Shown: positions 8,116 through 18,779, counted from the stretch's first letter. The stretch: 64,000 bases of DNA from Altererythrobacter ishigakiensis (GCF_001663155.1 NZ_CP015963.1:1512001-1576000); one strand, 5' to 3'. Notes: generated from the letters alone by a model not told the origin. Translations and numbers: made by a program.

Positions 8116-8946
8116 ATGACCAGAATTGCTGTTTGCGCCCCTGCCACTGCGATAACCCGCGATCATGCTGAAGCGGCCGAGGCACTGGTGGCGGACGAAT
8201 TCCCGCAGCATTCGATCCATTTTCACGATCAGTGCTTTCTTGGCGCCGGGCATTTCGCGGGAGCAGATATCGAGCGGCTCGAAGCCTTGGTCGAACTGGC
8301 CAATGACCCGCAATATGACGCTGTGTGGTTTGCCAAGGGTGGCTATGGCTCGAACCGCATTGCCGAGGCAGCGGTTGCCCGCATGAATGAGGCTGCCAGA
8401 GCAAAGACCTATGTTGGCTTTTCGGACATGGGATATCTGCTGGCTGCCTTTTATCGGCACGGCATAGGCCAACCAGTCCACGGTTCCATGCCGGTAAGCG
8501 CTCGCAGCGAGACAGGCCGTGAGGCGGTTCGGCGCGTGTTGCGCTGGTTTTCGGGCGATGGCAGCGGGCTGGAGCCTAGCCTTGATGGGCAAACTCCCGC
8601 GGTTGCTTTTAACCTGATTACGCTTGCGATGATCATCGGGACGCCGCTGATGCCGAAACTCGACGGGCATGTCGTGATGGTCGAGGAAGTGAGCGAGCAC
8701 CTCTATTCGGTTGACCGGTTGTTTTTCCACATTGCCAATGCCTTGCCGCGCATTGCCGGGTTCAGACTGGGCAGCGTAACCGCCGTTCCCGAGAATGATC
8801 GCGAATTCGGGCAAGAGGCTGAAGATATTGCGAAATTCTGGTGCGCGAGAGCGGGTATCCCATATCTTGGACGGGCGCAGATTGGCCATACAGCGGAGAA
8901 CCGGATTGTGCCATTCGGCCTTGCGAGTCCGCCGACTGGCGACTAA
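8116..8946 (+). CDS. ldcA: LD-carboxypeptidase (peptidase family S66)
   Basis: Serine peptidase that removes the terminal D-alanine from muropeptide tetrapeptides in peptidoglycan recycling. The 276-residue product has the S66 layout: N-terminal domain with FAKGGYGSNRI, the nucleophile in GFSD (Ser103), an acidic residue in VEEVSEHLY, and the C-terminal His in QIGHTAENRIVPFG. The frame can be extended to 8083, but the family start MTRIAVCAPA begins at the ATG at 8116. It diverges from the Mur ligase gene across a 53-bp gap, and is followed 24 bases later by fabD on the same strand. Confidence 0.88.
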   Translation: MTRIAVCAPATAITRDHAEAAEALVADEFPQHSIHFHDQCFLGAGHFAGADIERLEALVELANDPQYDAVWFAKGGYGSNRIAEAAVARMNEAARAKTYVGFSDMGYLLAAFYRHGIGQPVHGSMPVSARSETGREAVRRVLRWFSGDGSGLEPSLDGQTPAVAFNLITLAMIIGTPLMPKLDGHVVMVEEVSEHLYSVDRLFFHIANALPRIAGFRLGSVTAVPENDREFGQEAEDIAKFWCARAGIPYLGRAQIGHTAENRIVPFGLASPPTGD

Positions 8947-8970
8947 CCGGCGCCTCAAGAGGAGACATTG

Positions 8971-9909
8971 ATGAGAGCATTCATTTTTCCGGGGCAGGGC
9001 AGCCAGAAGGTTGGCATGGGTGCAGATCTTGCTGAAGCCAGCGCCGCTGCGCGCGAGGTTTTCGAAGAGGTAGATGAGGCGCTGTCGCAAAAGCTTTCCG
9101 CGATCATGCGTGAAGGCCCCGAAAATCAGCTTACCCTGACGGAGAACGCGCAGCCTGCGATCATGGCCAATGCCATTGCCACCTTGCGCGTGCTTGAACG
9201 CGAATTCGGCGTATCTCTGGCCGAGAAGGGCGCTTGCGTTGCCGGCCACTCCCTCGGCGAATATTCAGCGCTATGCGCGGTTGGTGCATTTTCGTTGGCG
9301 GACACTGCGCGGTTGCTGAAATTGCGCGGGCAGGCGATGCAGGCAGCCGTACCTGTGGGTCAGGGCGCAATGGCGGCTCTACTGGGCGCGGATATCGATA
9401 AGGCCACTGCCTTGGCCGAAGCTGCGGCTGACGGTGAAGTTTGCGAAGTCGCGAATGACAATGACCCGACACAGGTTGTTATAAGTGGCCATAAAGGTGC
9501 CATCGACCGCGCGATTGTGCTAACCAAAGAGCACGGCATCAAGCGCGGGATTGCGCTGCCGGTCTCTGCACCATTCCACTGCTCTCTGATGCAGCCGGCC
9601 GCAGACCGCATGGCAGAGGCACTGGCAGTGACACCTCCGGGCGAATTCACACTGCCTGTTTTTGCCAACGTTACAGCCGCAAAGGTTAGCGATCCTGCTA
9701 TAGAACAGCAGCTGCTGGTCGAACAGGTCACAGGCCGCGTGCGCTGGCGCGAAAGCGTGCTGGCGATGCGCGCAGATGGCGTAGAGCAATTCGTCGAATT
9801 GGGCGGAAAAGTGCTGGGCCCAATGGTTGGCCGGATTGACAAGGAAGCCTCAACTGTCAGCCTTATCACTATGGAAGATATCGAGAATTTTGCGAAGGAG
9901 ATCGCCTGA
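8971..9909 (+). CDS. fabD: Malonyl-CoA:ACP transacylase
   Basis: Transfers malonyl from CoA to acyl-carrier protein to feed fatty acid synthesis. It has the start MRAFIFPGQGSQKVGMG with the GQGSQ motif, the nucleophile in GHSLGEYSA (Ser94), and the His in APFHCSLM. At 312 residues it has the normal length. A strong AAGAGGAG ribosome-binding site lies six bases before the ATG at 8971, so the TTG one codon upstream is not used. The stop overlaps the fabG start by one base (TGATG), indicating translational coupling. Confidence 0.97.
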   Translation: MRAFIFPGQGSQKVGMGADLAEASAAAREVFEEVDEALSQKLSAIMREGPENQLTLTENAQPAIMANAIATLRVLEREFGVSLAEKGACVAGHSLGEYSALCAVGAFSLADTARLLKLRGQAMQAAVPVGQGAMAALLGADIDKATALAEAAADGEVCEVANDNDPTQVVISGHKGAIDRAIVLTKEHGIKRGIALPVSAPFHCSLMQPAADRMAEALAVTPPGEFTLPVFANVTAAKVSDPAIEQQLLVEQVTGRVRWRESVLAMRADGVEQFVELGGKVLGPMVGRIDKEASTVSLITMEDIENFAKEIA

Positions 9910-10670
9910 TGTTCTCACTCAATGGCATGAATGCGCTGGTAACAGGCGCTAGCGGCGGAATAGGTTCGGCGATCTGCAAGGCACTGGCTAGCCAAGGTGC
10001 ACGGCTGGCGATCTCAGGATCAAATGCAGCCAAGCTTCGCGCTTTTCGCGATCAACTCAATGACGAGTATGAGCATGACAATGGCGAGCATGTAGAGATT
10101 ACCTGCAACCTGTCTGACAGCACACAGGTAGAGGAACTGATCCCGGCCACGCTCGACACGCTGGGCGGGATCGATATTCTGGTAAATAACGCAGGGATCA
10201 CGCGCGATAATCTGGCCCTGCGAATGAAGGACGAAGAATGGGATGATGTGATCCGCATCAACCTCGAATCGACCTTCCGCCTGATGCGTGCCTCTGCGCG
10301 CCCGATGATGAAGAACCGCTTTGGCCGGATCATCTCGATCACCAGCGTCGTCGGCGCAACAGGTAACCCGGGTCAGATGAACTATGCTGCTGCTAAGGCG
10401 GGCATCGTTGGTATGACCAAGAGCTTCGCGCAAGAAGTCGCAAGCCGCGGCATCACCGCCAATTGCATCGCGCCGGGCTTTATCCGCACCGCCATGACCG
10501 ACCAATTGCCGGACGCGCAGAAAGACGCGCTAAATGCGCGCATCCCTATGGGCCGCATGGGTGAAGGCGAAGATATCGGCGCGGCAGTGGCGTTCCTTTC
10601 CAGCCGGGAGGCTGGCTACATCACTGGCGAAACCATGCACGTGAACGGAGGCATGGCGATGTTGGGATAA
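9909..10670 (+). CDS. fabG: 3-oxoacyl-ACP reductase
   Basis: NADPH-dependent short-chain dehydrogenase that reduces 3-oxoacyl-ACP in fatty acid elongation. It has 253 residues with the cofactor motif TGASGGIG (12-19), NNAG (93-96), and the catalytic Ser146, Tyr159 and Lys163 (YAAAK). The C-terminal MHVNGGMAMLG end is typical of FabG. The coupling to fabD confirms fatty acid synthesis rather than another SDR role. No acpP or fabF follows; dnaN is the next gene. Confidence 0.96.
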   Translation: MFSLNGMNALVTGASGGIGSAICKALASQGARLAISGSNAAKLRAFRDQLNDEYEHDNGEHVEITCNLSDSTQVEELIPATLDTLGGIDILVNNAGITRDNLALRMKDEEWDDVIRINLESTFRLMRASARPMMKNRFGRIISITSVVGATGNPGQMNYAAAKAGIVGMTKSFAQEVASRGITANCIAPGFIRTAMTDQLPDAQKDALNARIPMGRMGEGEDIGAAVAFLSSREAGYITGETMHVNGGMAMLG

Positions 10671-10754
10671 GAAAATCGCAAAACGGGAAGATTTTCCCTT
10701 CTTTTCCCCAAAGAATCGCGCTGCGAAAGCGCGCGAACTTGCCGCCTTTGCTGC

Positions 10755-10809
10755 GTGCGCTACAGTCACCTACGGTTTACCGGTGCCGGAGTGCGATTCC
10801 GGCGCGCAC
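10755..10809 (+). other. Structured element in the dnaN leader
   Basis: A 55-base segment ending 22 bases before the dnaN start can fold as a three-way structure. A 6-bp outer stem (10755-10760 with 10804-10809) encloses a weak inner hairpin near 10773-10782 and a strong 6-bp hairpin (10785-10790 with 10798-10803, 7-base loop). The last hairpin abuts the outer stem, as a T arm does in tRNA, but there is no D arm or proper anticodon arm, so it is not a tRNA. A second hairpin (10717-10734) lies upstream. Role unknown; possibly a 5' UTR structure or an unusual terminator for fabG. Confidence 0.4.
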
Positions 10810-10831
10810 AAATGAGGATTGAGTAGGACCT

Positions 10832-11959
10832 ATGAAGGCCACAATCGAACGCGCAACGTTGCTGCGCTGCCTGTCTCACGTTCAATCGGTGGTGGAGCGC
10901 CGCAACACCATACCGATCTTGTCCAACGTTCTGATCGAGGCCGCTGATGGCGGTACGGTCAAGGTGATGGCAACCGACCTTGATCTGCAGGTTGTCGAGA
11001 ACATGGCGGCTGCATCAGTTGAAAGCCCGGGCGCGATCACGGTATCCGCGCACCTTCTGTTCGATATTGCTCGCAAGCTGCCTGAAGGCAGCCAGGTAAG
11101 CCTGGAAACTGCCGACAACCGCATGGACATCAAGGCCGGACGCAGTCGGTTCAAGCTGCCGACCTTGCCGCGCGATGATTTCCCGGTGATCGTCGAAGGC
11201 GATTTGCCGACCAGCTTTGAAATTCCGGCGAAACAGCTGGCCGAGCTGATCGATCGCACCCGGTTTGCGATTTCGACTGAAGAAACCCGCTATTACCTCA
11301 ATGGCATCTTCTTGCATGTGACTGACGATGATCAGCCTGTGCTTAAGGCCGCCGCGACCGACGGCCACCGTCTGGCTCGTTTCACTATCTCGCGCCCCGA
11401 TGGCGCGGAAGGCATGCCTGACGTGATCGTGCCACGCAAAACGGTGGCTGAACTGCGCAAGCTGCTGGAAGAGGCGATGGACGGAAACGTCCAGATCGAT
11501 CTTTCGGCCAGCAAGATCCGCTTCACGCTGGGCGGCGAAGGCGGCGTTGTCCTGACCAGCAAGCTGATCGACGGGACCTTCCCTGATTACAGCCGGGTTA
11601 TCCCCACGGGTAACGACAAGCTGTTGAAGCTTGATCCGAAGAGTTTTTTCGAAGGTGTCGATCGTGTGGCGACAATCGCTACGGAGAAGACGCGGGCCGT
11701 TAAGATGAGCCTGGATGCGGACAAGGTTACCCTGTCAGTCACGTCGCCAGACAATGGCACTGCTGCGGAAGAGCTCGCAGCGGACTACAGCTCTGAAGGC
11801 ATCGAGATCGGCTTCAACGCGAATTATCTGAAAGATATTCTCAGCCAGATTGATAGCGACACGGTTGAACTGCATCTGGCCGATGCCGGGGCGCCCACGT
11901 TGATCCGTAAGGATGACAAATCGCCTGCGCTCTATGTATTGATGCCGATGCGCGTATAG
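10832..11959 (+). CDS. dnaN: DNA polymerase III beta subunit (sliding clamp)
   Basis: Ring-shaped processivity clamp, a homodimer of three similar domains per chain (about residues 1-120, 128-245 and 246-375). Conserved stretches include the start MKATIERATLLRCLSHVQ..VERRNTIPILSNV, the inner NGIFLH region and the C-terminal end YVLMPMRV, which contributes to the peptide-binding pocket. It is 375 residues, as expected. An AGGA lies about seven bases before the ATG. It is not next to dnaA or recF in this window. Confidence 0.98.
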   Translation: MKATIERATLLRCLSHVQSVVERRNTIPILSNVLIEAADGGTVKVMATDLDLQVVENMAAASVESPGAITVSAHLLFDIARKLPEGSQVSLETADNRMDIKAGRSRFKLPTLPRDDFPVIVEGDLPTSFEIPAKQLAELIDRTRFAISTEETRYYLNGIFLHVTDDDQPVLKAAATDGHRLARFTISRPDGAEGMPDVIVPRKTVAELRKLLEEAMDGNVQIDLSASKIRFTLGGEGGVVLTSKLIDGTFPDYSRVIPTGNDKLLKLDPKSFFEGVDRVATIATEKTRAVKMSLDADKVTLSVTSPDNGTAAEELAADYSSEGIEIGFNANYLKDILSQIDSDTVELHLADAGAPTLIRKDDKSPALYVLMPMRV

Positions 11960-12007
11960 CATTGGAATGAAATGGTTTCTTAATGCCGCTGCACATATGG
12001 CGCCGGC

Positions 12008-12412
12008 ATGAGAAATTTCATTCTAACGATCGCCTTGGGACTGCTGCCCGCATCCCTTCATGCTCAGGAAACGGTTTCCGGTTCAGCCCTGACTGAACAG
12101 GTAAGCCCTGAACAAGACCTCGATTGTGCGATATGTGTAGCTCTTACAGGAGCGAATGCGGAAGGCACTAGGCAGAGCGGAGTTATCGCAAGCATGGCGT
12201 ACTTTATTGGACGCTTTGAGGCTGCGACTGGCGCCGACTTCAGCAGTGCTGCTGCCGAGCGCCTCCGGTTGGCCGCGCTTGAAGAGATCGTTGCTCAAAG
12301 CGGGATCTGTATGTCCAGGATGGAAGCGTTCTCCGTGAGACTCGACAAGTTTGGGGAGGCGTTCAAAGGCTTACAGGGCGAACTCAACTCGACCGAACAA
12401 ATGGACGACTAG
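12008..12412 (+). CDS. Small exported protein of unknown function
   Basis: A 134-residue protein with a clear signal peptide (MRNFILTIALGLLPASLHAQ, probable cleavage after HAQ at residues 18-20). The mature part holds two nearby cysteines in DLDCAICVAL and another in GICMSR, which could pair as a disulphide in the periplasm, and is otherwise predicted helical. I do not recognise a family. The downstream glutathione transferase pseudogene begins four bases after the stop, so the two were probably co-transcribed. Confidence 0.65.
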   Translation: MRNFILTIALGLLPASLHAQETVSGSALTEQVSPEQDLDCAICVALTGANAEGTRQSGVIASMAYFIGRFEAATGADFSSAAAERLRLAALEEIVAQSGICMSRMEAFSVRLDKFGEAFKGLQGELNSTEQMDD

Positions 12413-12415
12413 TTG

Positions 12416-13045
12416 ATGACCGCCGAAGTCCGCATCTTTGGCACGGTGATCTCAACCTATACGGGCATAGTCGAGATCGCCTGTCAGTAAGCGGGGCTTA
12501 GTCACGAGACGATCCCCACACCTGCTCATTCGCCGCAGAACCGCCATCCCTTTGGCAAAGTGCCAGTGGTGGAGGTTGACGGGCTGGAGCTGTATGAGAG
12601 CGTCAGCATCGTGCAGTACCTCGACAATGCGCATAACTCCGGCGCTTTGCAGCCAAGCGATCCCGCCGCACGCGCAGTCATGGATCGCTGGATCGCCATC
12701 GCGAACAATTACCTGTTCCCGCTGTTCGAGCATGGGCTGGTGATGCCGTGGATTATGCACAATTACATGGGCGCAGAGCTGGATCGCGCCAAGATAGACC
12801 GCGCACTGCCCAATATTTCGCGCGCGCTGGCGTTTTGCGACGCGGAAATCGCCAATGACGGTGCGTGGACGAATGGCGACTTCGATCTGGCTGACATCTT
12901 TCTCTATTGCGTGCGGCGCGGGGTACAATTGACGCCGCAGGGCGGGGTGGGGATTGCGCAGTGCCCGCATTTATCCGCCTGGATGGCTGTGACTGAGCAT
13001 CGCGATTCAATCCGCGCAACACGCTGGGAAAGTGAACCTGACTAG
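12416..13045 (+). pseudogene. Glutathione S-transferase interrupted by a stop codon
   Basis: From the ATG at 12416 the frame reads MTAEVRIFGTVISTYTG and then meets TAA at 12488-12490, after codon 24. The same frame continues without further stops to 13045 and encodes the rest of a glutathione transferase: AGLSHETIP, the cis-Pro loop FGKVPVVEVDG, the YESVSIVQYLD glutathione site, and a helical C-terminal domain with NGDFDLADIFLY. Homologues usually have a Glu-Glu-Ala-Gly-Leu type sequence where Gln-stop-Ala-Gly-Leu is found, so one base change explains the stop. Internal restart at 12560 (GTG) would lack the first strand and helix. A sequencing error is possible. Confidence 0.8.
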
Positions 13046-13076
13046 GTTAGAGGTTTTGCAAGGAGGAGATCTGCTC

Positions 13077-14159
13077 ATGACCACACAAGTCCATGTTCGC
13101 CGCGATGATTTGAATTCAGCCACTTTGGTCGAAGTACCGACAGGCGAGCTTTCCAATGGGGCAGTGCGGCTTGAAGTGGAGAGCTTCTCTGTCACTTCGA
13201 ACAACATCACTTATGCGGTGGTGGGCGAACAGGTTGGCTATTGGAAGTTTTTCCCGGCTCCCGAAGGCTTTGGGATCGTCCCGATGTGGGGCCATGCCAA
13301 GGTCATCGAGAGCAAATGCGATGATATTGCCGTCGGTGAGCGTGTCTATGGCTATCTGCCGATGGCATCGCATCTTGACGTCGTGCCCGGTAATGTCTCC
13401 GCGCATGGCTTCGTCGACATGACCGATTACCGTCAGCCTCTGCCGCCGATCTACAACCAATATTCGCGGCTCAACGCAGACCCGGAGCATGATCCCGCAC
13501 GCGAAGGCGAACGGATGATCTTCGGACCGCTGTTCAAAACCGGATTCCTGATCGACTATTTCATGCGCGCGAATGATTGGTTTGAGGCAGATCGGGTAAT
13601 CATGACCAGCGCCTCGTCAAAGACAGCCATGGGCCTGGCAAGTGTCGCGAAGCAGAATTCGCCTAATATCAAGCGCATCGGTCTGACCTCTGAAGGAAAT
13701 GTCGATTTTGTTGAAGCGACTGGCCTTTATAATCAGGTTTTCGCTTACAAGGAGGTGGGACGGATGTCGCTTGGACCTGCGGTCTCTGTCGACTTCGCAG
13801 GCAATGGCAAAGTGCTGGCGAGCATCCATGAGCATTTTGGAAAGAGCCTGAAGTACTCGTGCCTTGTTGGGGTCACCCATTTCGACGAACGAAGCGGCCC
13901 TGTCGGACAATCAGAGGGACTTCCCGGTCCCACGCCAACGCTGTTCTTCGCCCCAGATCACGCCGTGGCTTTGTTCAAGGAAGTGGGGCCACAGGAAGCC
14001 GGCGCGATGATGGCGAAGGCTTGGCACGGTTTCCTTGCCGATGTTGGCGATACGGTAACGATCGAGAAGCATTCGGGTCTCGAAGCAGCGCGGCAGACCT
14101 ATCTGGAGATGGTTGGCGGCAAGGTTGATCCGGCGAAAGGCATCGTGATCGAGCCTTAG
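13077..14159 (+). CDS. DUF2855 family protein
   Basis: A 360-residue protein resembling the DUF2855 family, distantly like zinc-free medium-chain dehydrogenase/quinone reductase folds. The N-terminal part contains ITYAVVGEQVGYWKFFP and WGHAKVIESKCDDIAVGERVYGYLP, the latter a GroES-like feature. The central part, around VIMTSASSKTAMGLA, looks like the nucleotide-binding domain. No reaction is established. The start is set at the ATG at 13077 by a strong AAGGAGGAG upstream, rather than at 13032 inside the pseudogene. It follows the broken glutathione transferase gene by 31 bases. Confidence 0.85.
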   Translation: MTTQVHVRRDDLNSATLVEVPTGELSNGAVRLEVESFSVTSNNITYAVVGEQVGYWKFFPAPEGFGIVPMWGHAKVIESKCDDIAVGERVYGYLPMASHLDVVPGNVSAHGFVDMTDYRQPLPPIYNQYSRLNADPEHDPAREGERMIFGPLFKTGFLIDYFMRANDWFEADRVIMTSASSKTAMGLASVAKQNSPNIKRIGLTSEGNVDFVEATGLYNQVFAYKEVGRMSLGPAVSVDFAGNGKVLASIHEHFGKSLKYSCLVGVTHFDERSGPVGQSEGLPGPTPTLFFAPDHAVALFKEVGPQEAGAMMAKAWHGFLADVGDTVTIEKHSGLEAARQTYLEMVGGKVDPAKGIVIEP

Positions 14160-14168
14160 GTCACGCGA

Positions 14169-14738
14169 TCAGTCGTCTTCTGACGCGTCCAGCTTGGTGT
14201 CAGGCGTTGGTGCGTCTGGACTTTCGATTTCTCCATAGAAGCCGACTGGTTCGAAGTCGCTCAGGCTGCCCAGCTTTGCGTCGATCCAGGCGACGTATTC
14301 GGGATTGAAGGCGAATTTGCGATCTTGCCACCAGTCGTTTGCGGCAGGTGACTTAAGCAACCGACTGAGGTGGCCAAGATACGTTTCGTACTGATCATCG
14401 TCCAGCAGGCCGTTGCGATGCTGGTAATAGATATTCTCGCCCATTTGCATTGTAGGAAAGTAGAGGCCGCCGAACACCTGTCGTTGCTGATCGGTCATGT
14501 CCTTTGTTTCAGCGCCCATGATCATGAACTTGTACATCTCGGGATAGCGAACCCATTCGAGCGCCATCTGACGATAGGATTCGGCTATCTCCTGATGCAC
14601 TTGCGCGCGAGCGGTTTGTTCTGCGTGTCTGGATTGAGCCATGCCGGCACGCACTTGCAGACCGACAAAGATCAATGAAGCGACCAGCGCGGCAGCCGCG
14701 ATCACCTGGCTGATGAAATAAATCGCTTCGAGGTTCAC
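14169..14738 (-). CDS. Membrane-anchored protein of unknown function
   Basis: Hypothetical 189-residue protein with one N-terminal membrane segment (about residues 5-30, IYFISQVIAAAALVASLIFVG) followed by a helical soluble domain rich in aromatic and charged residues and an acidic end (KLDASEDD). Proteins of this pattern are common and uncharacterised in sphingomonads and other marine bacteria. The GTG at 14738, eight bases after the amidohydrolase stop, is preferred; the longer frame to 14774 would overlap that gene. Likely co-transcribed with the amidohydrolase. Confidence 0.65.
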   Translation of the reverse strand: MNLEAIYFISQVIAAAALVASLIFVGLQVRAGMAQSRHAEQTARAQVHQEIAESYRQMALEWVRYPEMYKFMIMGAETKDMTDQQRQVFGGLYFPTMQMGENIYYQHRNGLLDDDQYETYLGHLSRLLKSPAANDWWQDRKFAFNPEYVAWIDAKLGSLSDFEPVGFYGEIESPDAPTPDTKLDASEDD

Positions 14739-14745
14739 GAACCGC

Positions 14746-16500
14746 TTACTCTGCGGCCTCGGCCAGTTCCGCACGCTGTGGTCCGCGGATCAGGCCGCCG
14801 GGTGTTTCACCGGTCCATTTGCCGTCGCGGAAGGTGACGTGCCCGTTCTTGATCGTGCAGACGTAGCCATCCGCCTTTTGCAGCAAGCGCTTGCCGCCTG
14901 CAGGCAAGTCAAACGCGAGCCATGGCTTGCCGAGCTTCAGCTTGTCCATGTCGATCACATTGAGGTCAGCCAGATAACCCGGCGCGATGATCCCGCGATC
15001 CTCAAGCCCATACAGCTTGGCCGTGTCCCAGCATTGACGCTTGATCGCGTTCTCCAGCGTGATCCTGTCACCGCGCTTGCGATCGCGGACCCAATGCTCG
15101 AGCATGAAAGTGGGCGAAGCAGCATCGCAGATGGTTCCGCAATGCGCGCCACCATCGGACAGCGAGTTCACTGTGTCGTCTGCGTGTTGCAGCGGGTGGA
15201 GGAAGTCGAGATTACCGTCTGCATAGTTCAGGATTGGCAGGTAGATGAAACCCTTGCCATCGTCCGCGCAGAGCATGTCATAGGCGTACTCCTGAGGGTC
15301 GATCCCGGCGGCCTGCGCGCGCGCATTCACGCTGGCTGACGCATCCGGTTCGTAGTCAAAATCGGGGTCCATTTCATACTGGAGCGCCCAGCCTTGAGTG
15401 ATGACCATGACCACGCCGATGATATCCTTTGGAGCTTCGGAGTAGTCATTGGATTCGCTCAGCAATTGCGCCTTGAACGCCGGATCAAGCAGCTTTGCCT
15501 TTTGCTCTTCCCACGGCAGTTCGTTTATCGCTTGCCAGCTGGGGCGGTACACGAACGGGTTTACTGTCCCTTGCCACGCCATGATGATGCCGTTGCCGCG
15601 CAGCGCGATCTGCGCGATGATGTTGGCGCCATTGTCATTCTCAGCACGCATGGTTTCGATCTGCTCTTTGAGCGGCATTTCCTTGGCGATCGATTCCAGC
15701 GCAGCGAAGGTGACGGGCAGGCCGGTCTCACGGCTGAGATTGCCCATCCACTCGAACTCTTTCCACTCGCGGTTGAGATCGCTTGCCATTTCGAACACGC
15801 CATGCCCGGCGCGGCCCATCGCACGGCCAATCTCGATCAGTTCTTTCTTCGTCGCGGTCGTTCCCGGGACAAGCTCCCCATCGACTGACTTGTGCAGCAC
15901 TGTGCGGCTTGTTGAAAAGCCCAGCGCGCCCGCGCGAACGCCTTCTTCGACGATGCGGCTCATTTCGGCCACATCCTCATCGGTTGGAACGGCTCCAGGC
16001 TGCTCGCGGTCACCCAGCACGTAAGCGCGCACCGCTCCATGCGGCACATGCGTGCCGACATCGACAGCGCGCGGCATCTTCTCGAGCGCGTCGAGATATT
16101 CGGGGAATGTCTCCCAATCCCACGTGATGCCTTCGGCAAGCGCGGTGCCTGGAATATCCTCCACGCCTTCCATCAGGCTGATCAGCCATTCGTGCCGGTC
16201 TGGCTTGGCAGGCGCGAAGCCCACGCCGCAATTGCCCATCACAACGGTGGTCACACCGTGCCAGCTTGATGGGGCCATTTCAGGATCCCACGTAGCCTGA
16301 CCATCGTAATGCGTGTGAATATCGACAAATCCGGGGCTGACGACCATGCCGCTTGCGTCGATCTCTTCCGAAGCATCGCCCGTAACATCGCCTACCTGTG
16401 CGATCAGCCCGTCCTTCACCGCAACGTCGCCGGTGAAACGCTCTGCGCCTGTGCCATCAACAATGGTGCCGCCGCGAATGATGAGGTCAAACATGGCCAT
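14746..16500 (-). CDS. Amidohydrolase of the D-aminoacylase family
   Basis: Metal-dependent hydrolase of 584 residues resembling N-acyl-D-amino-acid deacylases. Seen: an N-terminal beta domain [16 protein letters not shown], the metal ligand motif [11 protein letters not shown] (about residues 58-68), the subfamily motif GNCGVGFAP, a central TIM-barrel, SDGGAHCGT near the second metal region, and a C-terminal composite domain with [14 protein letters not shown]. Typical substrates are N-acyl D-amino acids, but dihydropyrimidinase-like roles cannot be excluded. The frame stretches upstream to 16989, but that part is antisense to the next gene. A GGGAGAGAG ribosome-binding site supports the ATG at 16500. 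Confidence 0.85.
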   Translation of the reverse strand: MAMFDLIIRGGTIVDGTGAERFTGDVAVKDGLIAQVGDVTGDASEEIDASGMVVSPGFVDIHTHYDGQATWDPEMAPSSWHGVTTVVMGNCGVGFAPAKPDRHEWLISLMEGVEDIPGTALAEGITWDWETFPEYLDALEKMPRAVDVGTHVPHGAVRAYVLGDREQPGAVPTDEDVAEMSRIVEEGVRAGALGFSTSRTVLHKSVDGELVPGTTATKKELIEIGRAMGRAGHGVFEMASDLNREWKEFEWMGNLSRETGLPVTFAALESIAKEMPLKEQIETMRAENDNGANIIAQIALRGNGIIMAWQGTVNPFVYRPSWQAINELPWEEQKAKLLDPAFKAQLLSESNDYSEAPKDIIGVVMVITQGWALQYEMDPDFDYEPDASASVNARAQAAGIDPQEYAYDMLCADDGKGFIYLPILNYADGNLDFLHPLQHADDTVNSLSDGGAHCGTICDAASPTFMLEHWVRDRKRGDRITLENAIKRQCWDTAKLYGLEDRGIIAPGYLADLNVIDMDKLKLGKPWLAFDLPAGGKRLLQKADGYVCTIKNGHVTFRDGKWTGETPGGLIRGPQRAELAEAAE

Positions 16501-16569
16501 CGAAACTCTCTCCCAGTTCTCTTTGAAACGGACATAGCACAGCGAAACGCGTGATGCTAAGCTCGCAGA

Positions 16570-17462
<893 letters not shown>

Positions 17463-17466
<4 letters not shown>

Positions 17467-18779
17467 CCCTTCGCGCGTATCATCGCTTCTATCTCGACGA
17501 ACTTTTCACGGGGAGAGCCGTCGCGCGCTGCCGCCGCCTCTGCCTCTTCGATCTTCTTCCAATCGCGGAAAGTGACGATGTCGAGGCCACGCTCTTTTGC
17601 CAAAGTGTCGAAAGCCTCGCGACCTTTCTTGTCAGCGCGTCCCAGCACGCCTGAGCTAAGATCCTCTGCAATCAGATCGACAACTCCAAATCCATCAGGA
17701 CGGTTGGTTCCTATTGTGCCTGACGGCCCACGCTTGGCCCACCCAACACAATAGATGCCTGGTAAAATGCGTCCTCCATCATTGGCAAATTTGCCCGCAC
17801 GTTCGTCAAAGGGAACATCTGGGATTGGAGACGAGCGATAGCCAATGCAGCTGACCACTATGTCCGCTGGCACTGTGTAAGTCTCGCCAGTACCAACAGC
17901 TCGGCCTTGCTTCACTTCAGTTCGCTCAACCAGCACGCGTTGGACTTTCCCGTCGCCTTCAAAGGCTCGCGGACTGGCGAACATATCGAAGTGAATCTCA
18001 ATGGGCTTTTCCGCGTGGACGCTCTCGGGAATAGCGGCGAAGCTGCGCAGGTGATTGACCGACTTTCGTAGGCCGGGTTCTAACACCATGTCCTCCTCTT
18101 CCTCAGGCAAATCGTCGCGATCAACCCTTGGTGAAGCGCGTTCAAGTACGGCAAGCTCGCCCAATTCCTTGGGCGTCATCATGATCTGATGCGGGCCCCG
18201 CCGCCCCAAGATTGTGATCGATCTGATGTTTGAAGAGAGCAGTGTCTGGAGCGCATGGGATACGATATCCGCACCTTCAAATTCTGCCTCGGTCTTGGCC
18301 AGAATGCGTGCGATATCCAGCGCTACATTTCCCATTCCGATGACGACAGCATGCTGGCCTGAAAGGTCCGGTGCCAGATCCGCAAACTGGGGGTGACCAT
18401 TGTACCATCCCACCATCGCTGCACTGCCGAATATGTTGCTCAGCTCCTTGCCGGGAAGGTCCAGTTCGCGATCATTCGGGGCGCCGGTGGCAAGAACCAC
18501 TGCATCATACATCGACTGAAGCTCGGGAACGGTAATGTCTTCGCCCACTCTCACATTGCCAATGAAGTGCACGTTTTCATTCAGTGCAGTCTTCTCATAG
18601 CGGCGCGAGACACCCTTGATCGATTGGTGGTCCGGTGCGACGCCGAACCTGATCAAGCCGTAGGGTACCGGCAGCATGTCAAAAATATCGACGCGTACAT
18701 CGTCGCTCCAGAGCTTCTGAGCGGCTTCTGCTGTGTAATAGCCCGCTGGCCCCGAACCGATTATCGCAATGTGCCGCAT
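17463..18779 (-). CDS. Ferredoxin--NADP+ reductase, FprA/adrenodoxin reductase type
   Basis: FAD flavoprotein of 438 residues transferring electrons between NADP(H) and ferredoxin. It has the N-terminal FAD motif GSGPAGYYTAE (8-18), the LPVPYGLIRFGVAPDH signature of the adrenodoxin-reductase family, the NADP motif GMGNVALDIAR, and the C-terminal GWAKRGPSGTIGTNR motif. The strong ribosome-binding site GGGAGAGAG precedes the ATG. It is 33 bases downstream of phaZ and may be in the same transcript. KorAB encoded at 58.9-61.8 kb needs ferredoxin, so a functional link is possible but is inference. Confidence 0.9.

Noticed and set aside
8059..9249. Long open frame (396 codons) on the minus strand across ldcA and fabD
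   Set aside because: It is antisense to two clear genes with intact family motifs, and its translation shows no family features. In this GC-rich sequence, long antisense frames are common.
10755..10809. Possible tRNA gene
   Set aside because: Only a T-arm-like hairpin and a 6-bp closing stem are present; no D arm, no 7-bp anticodon loop and no TTC motif in the loop.
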